From the NCBI GenBank assembly GCA_036447375.1, contig JAZFUU010000156.1, positions 1 to 23,120 of the forward strand: a stretch of DNA of 23,120 nt, read 5' to 3'. This stretch comes from JACZXC01 sp036447375. Lineage in GTDB: Bacteria; Myxococcota_A; UBA9160; SMWR01. Positions 1-7,309 of the stretch are shown in pieces; position 1 is the stretch's first letter, and every line of letters starts with the position of its first letter. The translations under genes were made by a program, and so were the position numbers. Below the pieces are notes generated by a model. It worked only from the letters and a program-made list of their open reading frames with translations. It was not told the origin of the DNA and ran no database searches.

Positions 1-1219
1 TCGAGACGCGCGCTCTTCGATACTGCGAACCCACTGCCAGACATCGGGCGCCAGCCTGACGGCGCAGGATCCGATGAACAACGTGATCCGTACGACGATC
101 GAGGCCATGGCGGCGGTGTTTGGCGGAACCCAGTCGCTCCACACCAATGCCTACGACGAGGCCCTGGGCCTGCCCACGGATCAGACGGCCAGGGTCGCGC
201 GCAACACGCAGCTGATTCTCCAGGAAGAGACCGGCATTCCTCACGTGATCGATCCGTGGGGGGGCTCGTATTTCATGGAGTCGCTCACCGCCAGTGTGGC
301 GGCCGAAGCGCGCAAGATCATCGCCGAGGTCGAGGAGCTCGGCGGGATGACCCAGGCGATCGTCGCGGGCATGCCCAAGCTGCGGATCGAAGAGTGCGCG
401 GCACGGCGCCAGGCCCGGGTCGATCGGGGCGACGACGTGATCGTCGGCGTGAACAAGTATCCGCCCGAGGGGGAGACGGACCTCGACCTCCTGAATGTCG
501 ATAACGTCGCGGTTCGCGAGGCGCAGATCCGACGGCTGGAAGCGATCCGCAGCACCCGCGACACCGCGGCTACGAACGCTGCGCTCGAACGCCTGACCCG
601 GGTTGCGAAGGAGGGGGAGGGCAATCTGCTCGAAGCGACGATCGATGCGGTCCGCGTTCGCGCCACCGTCGGGGAGATCTCGTCGGCCCTCGAAAAGGTG
701 TTCACGCGCTACCGCGCCGATGTGCGCTCGGTGTCCGGGGTGTACGGAGCCGTCTACGGCGATGACGAAGATTTCGCTGCGGTGCGCCGAGACGTTCAGG
801 CGTTTGCCGAACAAGAGGGACGGCGTCCGCGGATGCTGGTGGTGAAGCTCGGCCAGGACGGCCACGACCGTGGCATGAAGGTCATCGCCACCGGCTTCGC
901 CGATCTGGGATTCGACATCGACATGGGGCCGCTCTTTCAGCTTCCCGAGGAAGCGGCGCGGCAGGCCATCGAGAACGATGTGCACGCGGTGGGTGTTTCT
1001 TCCCAGGCAGCGGGACACAAGACGTTGGTCCCGCTGCTGGTCGAGGCGCTCGAGCGGCAAAACGGGCGGGATATCGCCGTCATCGTGGGAGGCATCGTTC
1101 CGCCAGCCGACTACGAGTTTCTGCGCGAGCGGGGCGTGGCCGCGGTATTCGGCCCGGGCACCGCGGTGCCCGATGCCGTGCGAGAGGTCCTCGAGGTGAT
1201 TCGAGCGCGTCGCGGGTGA
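1..1219 (+). CDS. mutB: Methylmalonyl-CoA mutase, catalytic (large) subunit, 5'-truncated by the window
   Basis: Adenosylcobalamin-dependent enzyme that isomerises methylmalonyl-CoA to succinyl-CoA in propionate metabolism. The reading frame is already open at base 2, so the gene begins outside the window and the first internal ATG (74) is not its start. The visible part has the end of the TIM-barrel substrate domain (RTHCQTSG, then FGGTQSLHTN) and a C-terminal B12-binding Rossmann domain from about base 825. That domain has the DxHxxG cobalamin-ligand motif as DGHDRG, and a GG motif in IVGGIVPP. The usual SxL motif reads SSQ here, with a CAG codon at 1004-1006. The next gene, meaB, starts 7 nt after the stop, so the two are probably one operon. 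The family is certain. Only about 405 residues, roughly the C-terminal half, are visible. Confidence 0.95.
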   Translation, partial: RDARSSILRTHCQTSGASLTAQDPMNNVIRTTIEAMAAVFGGTQSLHTNAYDEALGLPTDQTARVARNTQLILQEETGIPHVIDPWGGSYFMESLTASVAAEARKIIAEVEELGGMTQAIVAGMPKLRIEECAARRQARVDRGDDVIVGVNKYPPEGETDLDLLNVDNVAVREAQIRRLEAIRSTRDTAATNAALERLTRVAKEGEGNLLEATIDAVRVRATVGEISSALEKVFTRYRADVRSVSGVYGAVYGDDEDFAAVRRDVQAFAEQEGRRPRMLVVKLGQDGHDRGMKVIATGFADLGFDIDMGPLFQLPEEAARQAIENDVHAVGVSSQAAGHKTLVPLLVEALERQNGRDIAVIVGGIVPPADYEFLRERGVAAVFGPGTAVPDAVREVLEVIRARRG

Positions 1220-1226
1220 CGGCCCC

Positions 1227-2216
1227 ATGAGCTCCGACTCCGAATCCGGGAGCCCGACCCTCCACGACATTCGCCGCGGCGACCGCCGTGCCATCGCCCG
1301 CGCGATCACCCTGCTCGAGAGCACCCGCCCGGATCGGGCAGCGCAGGGGCGGGCCCTGCTCGAAGAGCTGGTTCCGCATACGGGACACGCCGTTCGGGTC
1401 GGAATCACCGGCCCTCCGGGAGTCGGCAAGAGCAGCTTCGTCGAGACTCTCGGGATCCAACTGATCGAGTCCGGCCAACGCGTCGCCGTCCTTGCCGTGG
1501 ACCCCAGCAGTCCGGTCACGGGGGGCAGTATCCTCGGCGACAAGACGCGGATGGAGCGCCTCGCCAGAGCCGAGAACGCTTTCATCCGCCCCTCGCCTTC
1601 CGGAGGATCCGTGGGGGGCGTCGCCCATCGGACCCGCGAAGCGATGCTCGTCTGCGAAGCCGCCGGCTACGACGTGGTGCTGATCGAGACGGTGGGAATC
1701 GGCCAGTCCGAGGTCACGGTGGCCTCGATGGTGGACTTCTTCCTGGTGCTGCTGCAGCCGGGGGCCGGAGACGAGCTCCAGGGCATCAAGAAGGGCGTCC
1801 TTGAGTTGGCCGACGCGCTGGTGGTGCACAAGGCCGATGGCGACCAGAAGGGCGCTGCAGAGCGCAGTCTGGGGGCCTACACCCAGGCGCTGGGGCTTCT
1901 GCGCCCGCTGTCGCCCAACTGGCGTCCCCCGGTGCTGGCGGCGAGCTCAAGGACCGGCGAAGGCGTCGACACGGTCTGGGCCACGGTCGAGGCCCATCGC
2001 GAGGCCCTCTCGGAGAGTGGGGAACTCGCGTCCCGGCGCCGGGATCAGGCTCGGGCCTGGCTGTGGAGTCTGGTCGACCAGGGGCTCCAGGACGCCTTTC
2101 GTTCGCACCCGGCGGTCGCCGCCCGTATCGCAGAGGTCGAGCGCGCCGTGGAGGCCCAGACGGCAAGCCCCGCCGCAGCGGCCCGAACGCTCTTGGAGGC
2201 GTTTCACAAGAGCTAG
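1227..2216 (+). CDS. meaB: MeaB/ArgK-type G3E-like GTPase, chaperone of methylmalonyl-CoA mutase
   Basis: This P-loop GTPase loads and protects adenosylcobalamin in methylmalonyl-CoA mutase (known for the MeaB/MMAA family). At 329 aa it has the family length. The Walker A motif is GPPGVGKSS (residues about 62-70). It is followed by the family blocks DPSSPVTGGS and ILGDKTRM (about 92-109) and by ETVGIGQSEV (about 154-163) as the switch region. The base-specificity motif, normally NKAD, reads HKAD here (His201, codon CAC at 1827-1829). ATG 1227 lies 7 nt after the mutase stop, and no strong Shine-Dalgarno is seen, so translation may be coupled. Adjacency to its client enzyme supports the role. 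Specificity for this mutase rather than another B12 mutase is inferred from context. Confidence 0.93.
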   Translation: MSSDSESGSPTLHDIRRGDRRAIARAITLLESTRPDRAAQGRALLEELVPHTGHAVRVGITGPPGVGKSSFVETLGIQLIESGQRVAVLAVDPSSPVTGGSILGDKTRMERLARAENAFIRPSPSGGSVGGVAHRTREAMLVCEAAGYDVVLIETVGIGQSEVTVASMVDFFLVLLQPGAGDELQGIKKGVLELADALVVHKADGDQKGAAERSLGAYTQALGLLRPLSPNWRPPVLAASSRTGEGVDTVWATVEAHREALSESGELASRRRDQARAWLWSLVDQGLQDAFRSHPAVAARIAEVERAVEAQTASPAAAARTLLEAFHKS

Positions 2217-2340
2217 GGGACCCGCCCTTTTCTGCTCCCGCGGCCTTCGGCCTTGGGCCCCCAGGGGTACATCTAGACCCCCGATCTGCCGATGGTGCAG
2301 GAGTCGGAAGCCCGGCTGCAGGCTCGAGGAACGCTCCACG

Positions 2341-2988
2341 ATGGTCCAGATCAACATGGGAGAGCGCGAGATCACGATCAAGGTCGTGTATTACGGCCCC
2401 GCGCTTTCGGGCAAGACGACCAACCTGCAGCAGCTTCACGGAATGGTGAATGCGGGCGCTCGCGGCACCATGGTGACTCTGGACACCGCCAACGATCGCA
2501 CCCTCTACTTCGATTTTCTGCCGATCGAGTTTGGCATCAGCAACGGCTTCTCGTTCAAGATCAAGCTCTTCACGGTGCCTGGGCAGGTCATGCACAAGGC
2601 GACCCGCAAAGTGGTGCTGGCGGGCGTCGACGCCATCGCCTTTATCTGCGACTCCCAGAACTCATCGTCCAGTGCCAATGCCTACTCCTGGCGCGACATG
2701 GAGGCCAACCTCAAAGCCAACGGCATCGACTTCAAACAGATTCCGATGGTCGTGCAGTTCAACAAGCGCGATCTGGAGGACGTGAAGCCGCTCGCCGAAA
2801 TCAAGGAGTCTTGGAAGGACATCCCCGCCTTTCCCGCGATCGCCAACCGGGGCGAGGGAGTCATCGAAACCTTCCGCGAACTCCTCCGACGCCTGTATGG
2901 CACCCTCGAGGCGCGCCATCATTTCAGCGAAAAATTTGGCGTATCTCAGGAAGATTTCCTCAAAGGCATCCTCAGCAATTTCGCCTGA
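2341..2988 (+). CDS. MglA-like small Ras-superfamily GTPase
   Basis: Bacterial Ras-like GTPase of the MglA family, 215 aa. MglA proteins act as polarity or motility switches in Myxococcus, but many paralogues have no known role. The P-loop reads GPALSGKTTN (residues about 19-28), preceded by the family-typical KVVYYG. Other blocks are TANDRTLYFDFLP, the switch-II region FTVPGQV, and the NKxD motif as QFNKRD. ATG 2341 is chosen because GAGGA (2326-2330) sits 10 nt upstream and the protein then starts like MglA. A longer in-frame reading from 1801 would run through meaB and is rejected. No MglB (roadblock) GAP gene is adjacent, unlike the classical mglBA pair. It follows meaB by 124 nt with no clear promoter or terminator between them. 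The family is confident and the cellular role unknown. Confidence 0.9.
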   Translation: MVQINMGEREITIKVVYYGPALSGKTTNLQQLHGMVNAGARGTMVTLDTANDRTLYFDFLPIEFGISNGFSFKIKLFTVPGQVMHKATRKVVLAGVDAIAFICDSQNSSSSANAYSWRDMEANLKANGIDFKQIPMVVQFNKRDLEDVKPLAEIKESWKDIPAFPAIANRGEGVIETFRELLRRLYGTLEARHHFSEKFGVSQEDFLKGILSNFA

Positions 2989-3037
2989 TCGGCTTTGGCA
3001 CACGGCCCCGCGCAAGCTCCGGTCCCGCGGGTGAAGT

Positions 3038-3066
3038 TTGACACCGGAATCAACCGTTGATAGCTT
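3038..3066 (+). promoter_or_regulatory. Sigma70-type promoter for ribBA
   Basis: The -35 box TTGACA (3038-3043) matches consensus in full. A 17-nt spacer leads to TAGCTT (3061-3066), a weaker -10 with three consensus positions. The predicted start near 3073 gives a leader of about 73 nt before the ribBA ATG. No other candidate in the 157-nt gap is as good. The call rests on the -35 and the spacing. Confidence 0.55.
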
Positions 3067-3145
3067 GATTGGGCCCTGGCGTGGTTAGACGCGCACCCGC
3101 CGGAACCGCACCGAATCGGTCCGTACGGGAGGCAACGATTCCCCC

Positions 3146-4414
3146 ATGAGCGTTCCCCACTCGAACCCCAGGCCTCAGCGAACCTCCGCCGACATCGGGG
3201 TTGCCATTGCCTCGGTCGAGGCCTCGTTGGCGGATATCGCCGCCGGCAAGATGGTCATCCTCGTCGACGACGCCGATCGCGAAAACGAGGGCGACCTCTG
3301 CATGGCCGCGGAGAAGGTGACCCCCGAGGCCATCAACTTCATGGCGAAGTACGGCCGCGGTCTGATCTGTCTTTCCCTCACCGAGGAGAAACTCGATCAG
3401 CTCAACCTTTCGATGATGGTACCGGACTACGAGAACAGCTCGGGCTTTGGCACCGCCTTCACGATCTCGATCGAGGCGCGCCAGGGTGTGAGCACGGGCA
3501 TTTCGGCGGCGGACCGTGCCACCACGATCCAGACCGCCATCGCCGATGGTGCCAAGCCGACCGATCTGGCCCGACCGGGTCACGTGTTTCCGCTGCGCGC
3601 CCGCGAGGGCGGCGTCTTGCGGCGAACCGGACAGACCGAGGGTTCCGTCGACCTGGCCCGGCTGGCACAGCTCCGGCCCGCCGGTGTGATCTGCGAGGTC
3701 ATGAACGAGGACGGCACCATGGCCCGGATGTCGGACCTCGTGAAGTTCGGCCAGACCCACGACCTCAAGATCGTGACCATCGCCGACCTGATTCAGTATC
3801 GACTGCGCAAGGAAACGCTGGTTCGTCGCGCGGCGACCGCAGTGATGCCCACGGCCGTCGGTGAGTTCACGACGATCGTCTACGAGAACGACATCGACCA
3901 CGTGGACCACATCGCGCTGGTCCGAGGCGACATCGCGGGCGATGAGCCCGTGCTGGTGCGAGTCCACAGCGAGTGTCTGACCGGCGACGCTTTCGGCTCG
4001 ATTCGATGCGACTGCGGCGAGCAACTGCAGGGTGCGTTGGAGATGATCGCCGAAGAGGGACGCGGGGTGCTGCTGTACATGCGGCAGGAGGGCCGCGGTA
4101 TCGGCCTCAAGAACAAGATCAAGGCGTACTCGCTTCAGGACAAGGAAGGCCTGGACACGGTCCAGGCCAACGAACGTCTCGGTTTTCCCGCGGACATGCG
4201 CGACTACGGCGTCGGCGCTCAGATCCTGCGCGATCTCGGGATTCGCCGCATGCGCATGATCACGAACAATCCCGGCAAACGGGCCGGCATCGAGGGATAC
4301 GGCCTCACGATCCTCGAGCGAGTGCCGCTCGAGATCCAGCCCAACGAGAAGAACCTGGAGTACCTTCGCACCAAGCGAGCGAAGCTCGGACACGTCCTGC
4401 ATTTGATGAGCTAG
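3146..4414 (+). CDS. ribBA: Bifunctional 3,4-dihydroxy-2-butanone-4-phosphate synthase / GTP cyclohydrolase II
   Basis: Supplies both precursors of riboflavin: RibB converts ribulose-5-phosphate to dihydroxybutanone phosphate, and RibA opens GTP to the diaminopyrimidine. At 422 aa it is full length for the fusion. The N-terminal RibB domain (about 20-225) has VDDADRENEGDL and GISAADRATT. In the conserved GHTE motif the His is Gln (TGQTEGSVDLAR, Gln163). The C-terminal RibA domain (about 230-422) has the zinc cysteines Cys277, Cys288 and Cys290 (SECLTGDAFGSIRCDCG), then RQEGRGIGL and ITNNPGKR. ATG 3146 has GGGAGG (3127-3132) 13 nt upstream, a rather long spacing. I found no FMN riboswitch in the leader, and other rib genes are not adjacent. 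Confidence 0.95.
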   Translation: MSVPHSNPRPQRTSADIGVAIASVEASLADIAAGKMVILVDDADRENEGDLCMAAEKVTPEAINFMAKYGRGLICLSLTEEKLDQLNLSMMVPDYENSSGFGTAFTISIEARQGVSTGISAADRATTIQTAIADGAKPTDLARPGHVFPLRAREGGVLRRTGQTEGSVDLARLAQLRPAGVICEVMNEDGTMARMSDLVKFGQTHDLKIVTIADLIQYRLRKETLVRRAATAVMPTAVGEFTTIVYENDIDHVDHIALVRGDIAGDEPVLVRVHSECLTGDAFGSIRCDCGEQLQGALEMIAEEGRGVLLYMRQEGRGIGLKNKIKAYSLQDKEGLDTVQANERLGFPADMRDYGVGAQILRDLGIRRMRMITNNPGKRAGIEGYGLTILERVPLEIQPNEKNLEYLRTKRAKLGHVLHLMS

Positions 4415-4455
4415 ATCGGGACCGGTCCGGAATTTGAGGTGCATGCGGGAGCGGT

Positions 4456-5445
4456 ATGTTCGATTCTGTAGAGAAAGTCGAAAAGAGCCTGGGCGAGCAG
4501 GGCTACATCTGCGACCGCAAGATCGCCACCGTCGTGTTCCTGGCTCAGAAACTCGAGAAGCCCGTACTCGTCGAGGGACCGGCCGGAGTCGGGAAGACCG
4601 AGCTGGCCAAGGTGGTCGCGGCCGCGACCGGCCGCGACTTGATTCGCCTGCAGTGCTACGAGGGCCTCGATGAGGCCAAGGCCCTATACGAGTGGGAGTA
4701 CTCGAAGCAGCTTCTCTACACCCAGATCCTCAAGGAGCGCTTCACCGAGGTCATGGCCGATGCGACGACCCTTGCCGAAGCTGCCGAGCGGGTGGGGCGG
4801 GAAGACAGCGTCTTCTTCTCGGAGCATTTCATTGTGGCGCGGCCGCTGCTCCACGCGATCACCGCCGACGAGCCGACCCTGCTGCTCGTGGACGAGGTCG
4901 ACAAATCGGATCCCGAGTTCGAGGCCTTTCTGCTGGAAGTGCTGTCTGATTTCCAGGTCACCGTGCCCGAGATCGGAACCATCAGCGCCGTGCACAAGCC
5001 CCTGGTGTTCCTGACCTCGAACAACGCCCGGGAGATGAGCGATGCGCTCAAGCGCCGCTGCCTGCACCTTTTCATCGATTACCCGAACGAGGAGCTCGAG
5101 CAGCGTATCCTGGCGACGAAGGTGCCTGGGATCGACAAGCGCCTGATCGAGGACCTTGTGAGGATGATGCACCGGCTTCGCGAGCTGGACCTGAAGAAAG
5201 CGCCGTCGATCAGCGAAACCCTCGACTGGGCCCGAGCGCTGCTGGCTCTCAACGCGAAGGAACTCGACGAGGATGTGGTCAACCAGACCCTCAACGTAAT
5301 CCTCAAGTACGAGGGGGATGTCCGCAAGGCCGAGGGCCAACTCGCCAAGCTGCTGGCTCGAAAAGCCGAGGAGGCCAAGGTGCAGGCGGGTGCCCCGACC
5401 CCCGTCGCGGTGGCGACCTCGGCGAAGAAGGGCGCTCTGCACTAG
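4456..5445 (+). CDS. MoxR-family AAA+ ATPase (CoxD-like)
   Basis: AAA+ ATPase of the MoxR group, which act as chaperones for assembling or activating protein complexes together with VWA-domain partners. At 329 aa, Walker A is GPAGVGKT (residues 41-48) and Walker B is LLLVDE (142-147). Sensor-1 lies in TSNNARE, followed by LKRRCLH, where the arginine-finger region is expected. ATG 4456 is preceded by GGGAG (4447-4451), and the N-terminus FDSVEKVEKSL is usual for the family. The VWA gene follows 16 nt after the stop, the standard MoxR-VWA arrangement. No CO-dehydrogenase or methanol-dehydrogenase genes are nearby, so the client is unknown. The C-terminal tail (about 300-329) is Ala/Lys-rich and probably unstructured. 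Confidence 0.9.
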   Translation: MFDSVEKVEKSLGEQGYICDRKIATVVFLAQKLEKPVLVEGPAGVGKTELAKVVAAATGRDLIRLQCYEGLDEAKALYEWEYSKQLLYTQILKERFTEVMADATTLAEAAERVGREDSVFFSEHFIVARPLLHAITADEPTLLLVDEVDKSDPEFEAFLLEVLSDFQVTVPEIGTISAVHKPLVFLTSNNAREMSDALKRRCLHLFIDYPNEELEQRILATKVPGIDKRLIEDLVRMMHRLRELDLKKAPSISETLDWARALLALNAKELDEDVVNQTLNVILKYEGDVRKAEGQLAKLLARKAEEAKVQAGAPTPVAVATSAKKGALH

Positions 5446-5461
5446 CGGGTCCGGTGCCCCC

Positions 5462-6883
5462 ATGCAGAAGAAGATCCTCGAATTCACCAACATCCTGCGC
5501 AAGAGCGGGATCCGCGTATCCACGGCCGAAGCCATCGACGCCTTTTCGGCACTGGACGAGCTTTCGCTCGACGACCGGGAGGTCTTCCGGGACGCCCTGC
5601 GCTCGACGATGGTCAAGCGCGGGGAAGAGATTCCCAGCTTCGACGAGCTCTTCGAGCTGTTCTGGTCGGGCTTCCACGACAACCTGCGCGAGACCTTCGG
5701 CGATGCCATGCAGGGGATGGCGGCTCTGGGAATGGATCTGGAAGAGCTGCTCCAACAGATCGCCCAGATGCTCCAGAACATGCAGGGCGACCCCGGTCAG
5801 CTCTCGGAGTTGGCGCGGGCGATGCTCACGGCGGACCTGGATCTGCTGGAGCAGTTGATCCGAGGCGGGGCGGAGCAGGCGGGTCTCGAGCGGATCGAGA
5901 ATTTCCTCCAGGTCGGCTTTTTCAGCCGGCGCACCCTGGAGCAGATGGATCTGGACGGTGCGGGCGAAGAACTGCGCGACCTGGCCGCGATGCTGGAAGA
6001 GGCCGGACTGTCGGCGGCGGAGGTCGCCGCCCTGCGCGGGCTCATCGATCGCCTGCTGGAAGCGGCCCGAAAGAGCGTGCGCAACTTCACCGAGCGCGAA
6101 CTGCAGCAGCAGAATCACAACTACATGGAGAAGTTCCGGCGCGAGACGCTACTGGAGAAGAGCTTTTACCACCTGACCGAGGAAGAGATCCGCAAGATGC
6201 GGGAGGTTGTCGAGCGCCTCGCGCAAAGGATCAAGAACGTCCTGTCCGTCCGGCGCCGGCGTCTGAAGCGGGGCAAGCTCGACCTGCACCAGACCCTCCG
6301 GCGCAACATGTCCCACGGGGGGATTCCCTTCGAACTCGTCTTCAAACAGCGAAAGAAGGATCGGCCGAAGCTGGTGATTCTGTGCGACGTCTCGTCGTCG
6401 GTCGCCAATGTATCCCGATTCATGCTCCAATTCGTCTACTCCCTCCAGGAGTCCTTCACCAAGATTCGCTCGTTCGTGTTCGTGGCCGAGCTCGGCGAGG
6501 TGACCCACGTCTTCCACGAGCGCGATATCAACAAGGGGATCGAAGAGGCGCTGGACGGCGGCGACGTGATCAACGTCTACACCCGGTCCAATTTCGGATT
6601 CGCCTTTCACCACTTCTGGCAGAACCATCTCGCGGCCATCGACAACAAGACGACGGTGCTGATCCTCGGTGACGCCCGCAACAACTACAACGACCCGCGG
6701 GCGTGGTGCCTGCGGGACATTCACAACAAAGCGAAGAACGTGGTTTGGCTGAATCCGGAGAGCCCCAGCGCCTGGGGATTCGGCGACAGTGTGATGGACA
6801 AATACCTGCCGTACTGCGATTTCGCCGAGGAGTGCCGAAATCTCCGTCAGCTTTCGGCGACCGTCGACCGTCTTGTCCTCTGA
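5462..6883 (+). CDS. VWA-domain protein, CoxE-like, partner of the MoxR ATPase
   Basis: Protein of 473 aa. The N-terminal two thirds is helical and rich in Glu, Leu and Arg (FTNILRKSGIRVS..., then runs such as ELFWSGFHDNL), typical of CoxE-like proteins. The C-terminal von Willebrand A domain (about 300-473) has a complete metal-ion-dependent adhesion site: DVSSS at Asp309-Ser313, a Thr in NVYTRSNFG, and the Asp of LILGDARNN. ATG 5462 is chosen because it follows the moxR stop by 16 nt and begins the conserved region. A longer in-frame reading from 5318 lies inside moxR. Such proteins bind the ATPase and present substrate for metal insertion or complex maturation (family knowledge). The target here is unknown. 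The gene ends 20 nt before a strong terminator. Confidence 0.9.
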   Translation: MQKKILEFTNILRKSGIRVSTAEAIDAFSALDELSLDDREVFRDALRSTMVKRGEEIPSFDELFELFWSGFHDNLRETFGDAMQGMAALGMDLEELLQQIAQMLQNMQGDPGQLSELARAMLTADLDLLEQLIRGGAEQAGLERIENFLQVGFFSRRTLEQMDLDGAGEELRDLAAMLEEAGLSAAEVAALRGLIDRLLEAARKSVRNFTERELQQQNHNYMEKFRRETLLEKSFYHLTEEEIRKMREVVERLAQRIKNVLSVRRRRLKRGKLDLHQTLRRNMSHGGIPFELVFKQRKKDRPKLVILCDVSSSVANVSRFMLQFVYSLQESFTKIRSFVFVAELGEVTHVFHERDINKGIEEALDGGDVINVYTRSNFGFAFHHFWQNHLAAIDNKTTVLILGDARNNYNDPRAWCLRDIHNKAKNVVWLNPESPSAWGFGDSVMDKYLPYCDFAEECRNLRQLSATVDRLVL

Positions 6884-6903
6884 TCCGAGCGTTCCCGGAA
6901 CGC

Positions 6904-6937
6904 AAAAAGCCCCGCTGGCGAACCAACGGGGCTTTTT
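6904..6937. terminator. Bidirectional rho-independent terminator
   Basis: A perfect 11-bp inverted repeat: AAAAAGCCCCG (6904-6914), a 12-nt loop, and CGGGGCTTTTT (6927-6937). With A5 on one side and T5 on the other it works in both orientations. It ends the moxR-VWA unit on the + strand and would also end a minus-strand transcript coming from 7061. Confidence 0.93.
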
Positions 6938-6947
6938 GAGAGGGGAG

Positions 6948-7011
6948 GGCGGTGGATAGATGATGGGGGGTGAGAGGTTGGCATCTCCAAGGAAATGCCC
7001 GATCCACCGCC
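6948..7011. repeat. 10-bp perfect inverted repeat with nested hairpin
   Basis: The arms GGCGGTGGAT (6948-6957) and ATCCACCGCC (7002-7011) are exact reverse complements 44 nt apart. The interior holds a further 5-bp inverted repeat (GGCAT 6980-6984, ATGCC 6995-6999). It lies wholly inside the candidate small RNA and would form its central structure. As DNA it could also be a binding site. Confidence 0.7.
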
Positions 7012-7067
7012 GCTCCATAAACTGTTTCGGTCGAAGTTTTTTGAGCCTCCTTCGCTACCGCAAAGAG

Positions 7068-7096
7068 ATTATGGGCCCAGGACAGCACAGAGTCAA
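7068..7096 (-). promoter_or_regulatory. Strong sigma70-type promoter on the minus strand
   Basis: Read on the minus strand, TTGACT (7096-7091) matches five of six -35 positions. A 17-nt spacer follows, then CATAAT (7073-7068), matching five of six -10 positions. The DNA upstream of the -35 (7097-7200) is unusually AT-rich and could act as an UP element. The predicted +1 is about 7061. This is the best-matching promoter in the window and points away from miaB. Confidence 0.65.
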
Positions 7097-7200
7097 ACAG
7101 TATTTGTCGCATATTTCAATATCGGTAGATTTCTCCGAGAGAGATAAAAACAATAGGAAATTCAGTTATTTATCCCTGGTTCTCGCGCTATTACGTGAAT
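7081..7200. other. AT-rich island in the intergenic region before miaB
   Basis: I count 45 G/C in 120 bases (37.5%), against a surrounding sequence that is clearly well above 60%. No convincing protein gene lies here. A 99-codon frame on + (6960-7259) has no family resemblance or ribosome binding site. The island sits between divergent units, the candidate small RNA (minus) and miaB (plus), so promoter and UP-element function is the simplest reading. The rest of the gap, 7201-7296, is GC-rich, and I see nothing definite in it. Confidence 0.6.
7104..7131 (+). promoter_or_regulatory. Possible miaB promoter
   Basis: TTGTCG (7104-7109), a 16-nt spacer and TAGATT (7126-7131) match four of six positions in each box. 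It lies in the AT-rich island and points toward miaB, which would get a leader of about 170 nt. It is weaker than the minus-strand promoter next to it, and other starts are possible. Confidence 0.3.
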
Positions 7201-7309
7201 TCTCGACGAGCCTTGGCGGCGCGCCCATCGCTCGGGTAGTGTTCGCGTCTCCCGACTGAATTCGAGCCCGCCTCGCCTCGACCCATGCGGCAGCCCGGAG
7301 GGCAGCATT

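Larger units (their letters stand above)
6904..7061 (-). ncRNA. Candidate small non-coding RNA, about 158 nt, minus strand
   Basis: Inferred from three independent signals. First, a near-consensus minus-strand promoter at 7068-7096 predicts a start at about G7061. Second, the transcript can fold. A perfect 10-bp stem (GGCGGTGGAT at 6948-6957 with ATCCACCGCC at 7002-7011, as read on +) encloses a second hairpin (GGCAT 6980-6984 with ATGCC 6995-6999, 10-nt loop). Third, it ends at the hairpin 6904-6937, which has a U5 tail in this direction. No protein is likely: AAGGAGG is present (7052-7046 on minus), but no ATG, GTG or TTG lies at a usable distance, and the open minus frame from 7018 runs through the terminator into antisense of the VWA gene. 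I do not recognise it as SRP RNA, tmRNA, RNase P RNA or clearly as 6S RNA. Confidence 0.5.

Noticed and set aside
2217..2340. Terminator or promoter between meaB and the MglA-like gene
   Set aside because: Only a 4-bp GGCC hairpin and a poorly spaced promoter-like pair are visible. Neither is supportable.
2989..3145. FMN riboswitch upstream of ribBA
   Set aside because: The conserved core blocks of the element are not present. Only a promoter and a short leader are visible.
4419..4428. Palindrome GGACCGGTCC between ribBA and moxR
   Set aside because: A perfect 10-bp palindrome with no loop, no promoter nearby and no second copy seen. Likely chance in GC-rich DNA.
6149..7018. 289-codon minus-strand open frame
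   Set aside because: It is antisense to the VWA gene and reads through a strong terminator. Long antisense frames are expected in GC-rich DNA.
6904..7061. Minus-strand small RNA as SRP 4.5S RNA or tmRNA
   Set aside because: It lacks the conserved GGAAGG-type SRP apical loop, and is too short and has no tRNA-like ends for tmRNA.
6960..7259. 99-codon + strand open frame in the gap before miaB
   Set aside because: It spans the inverted repeat and the AT-rich island, has no Shine-Dalgarno, no recognisable domain and mixed composition. It is best explained as chance.
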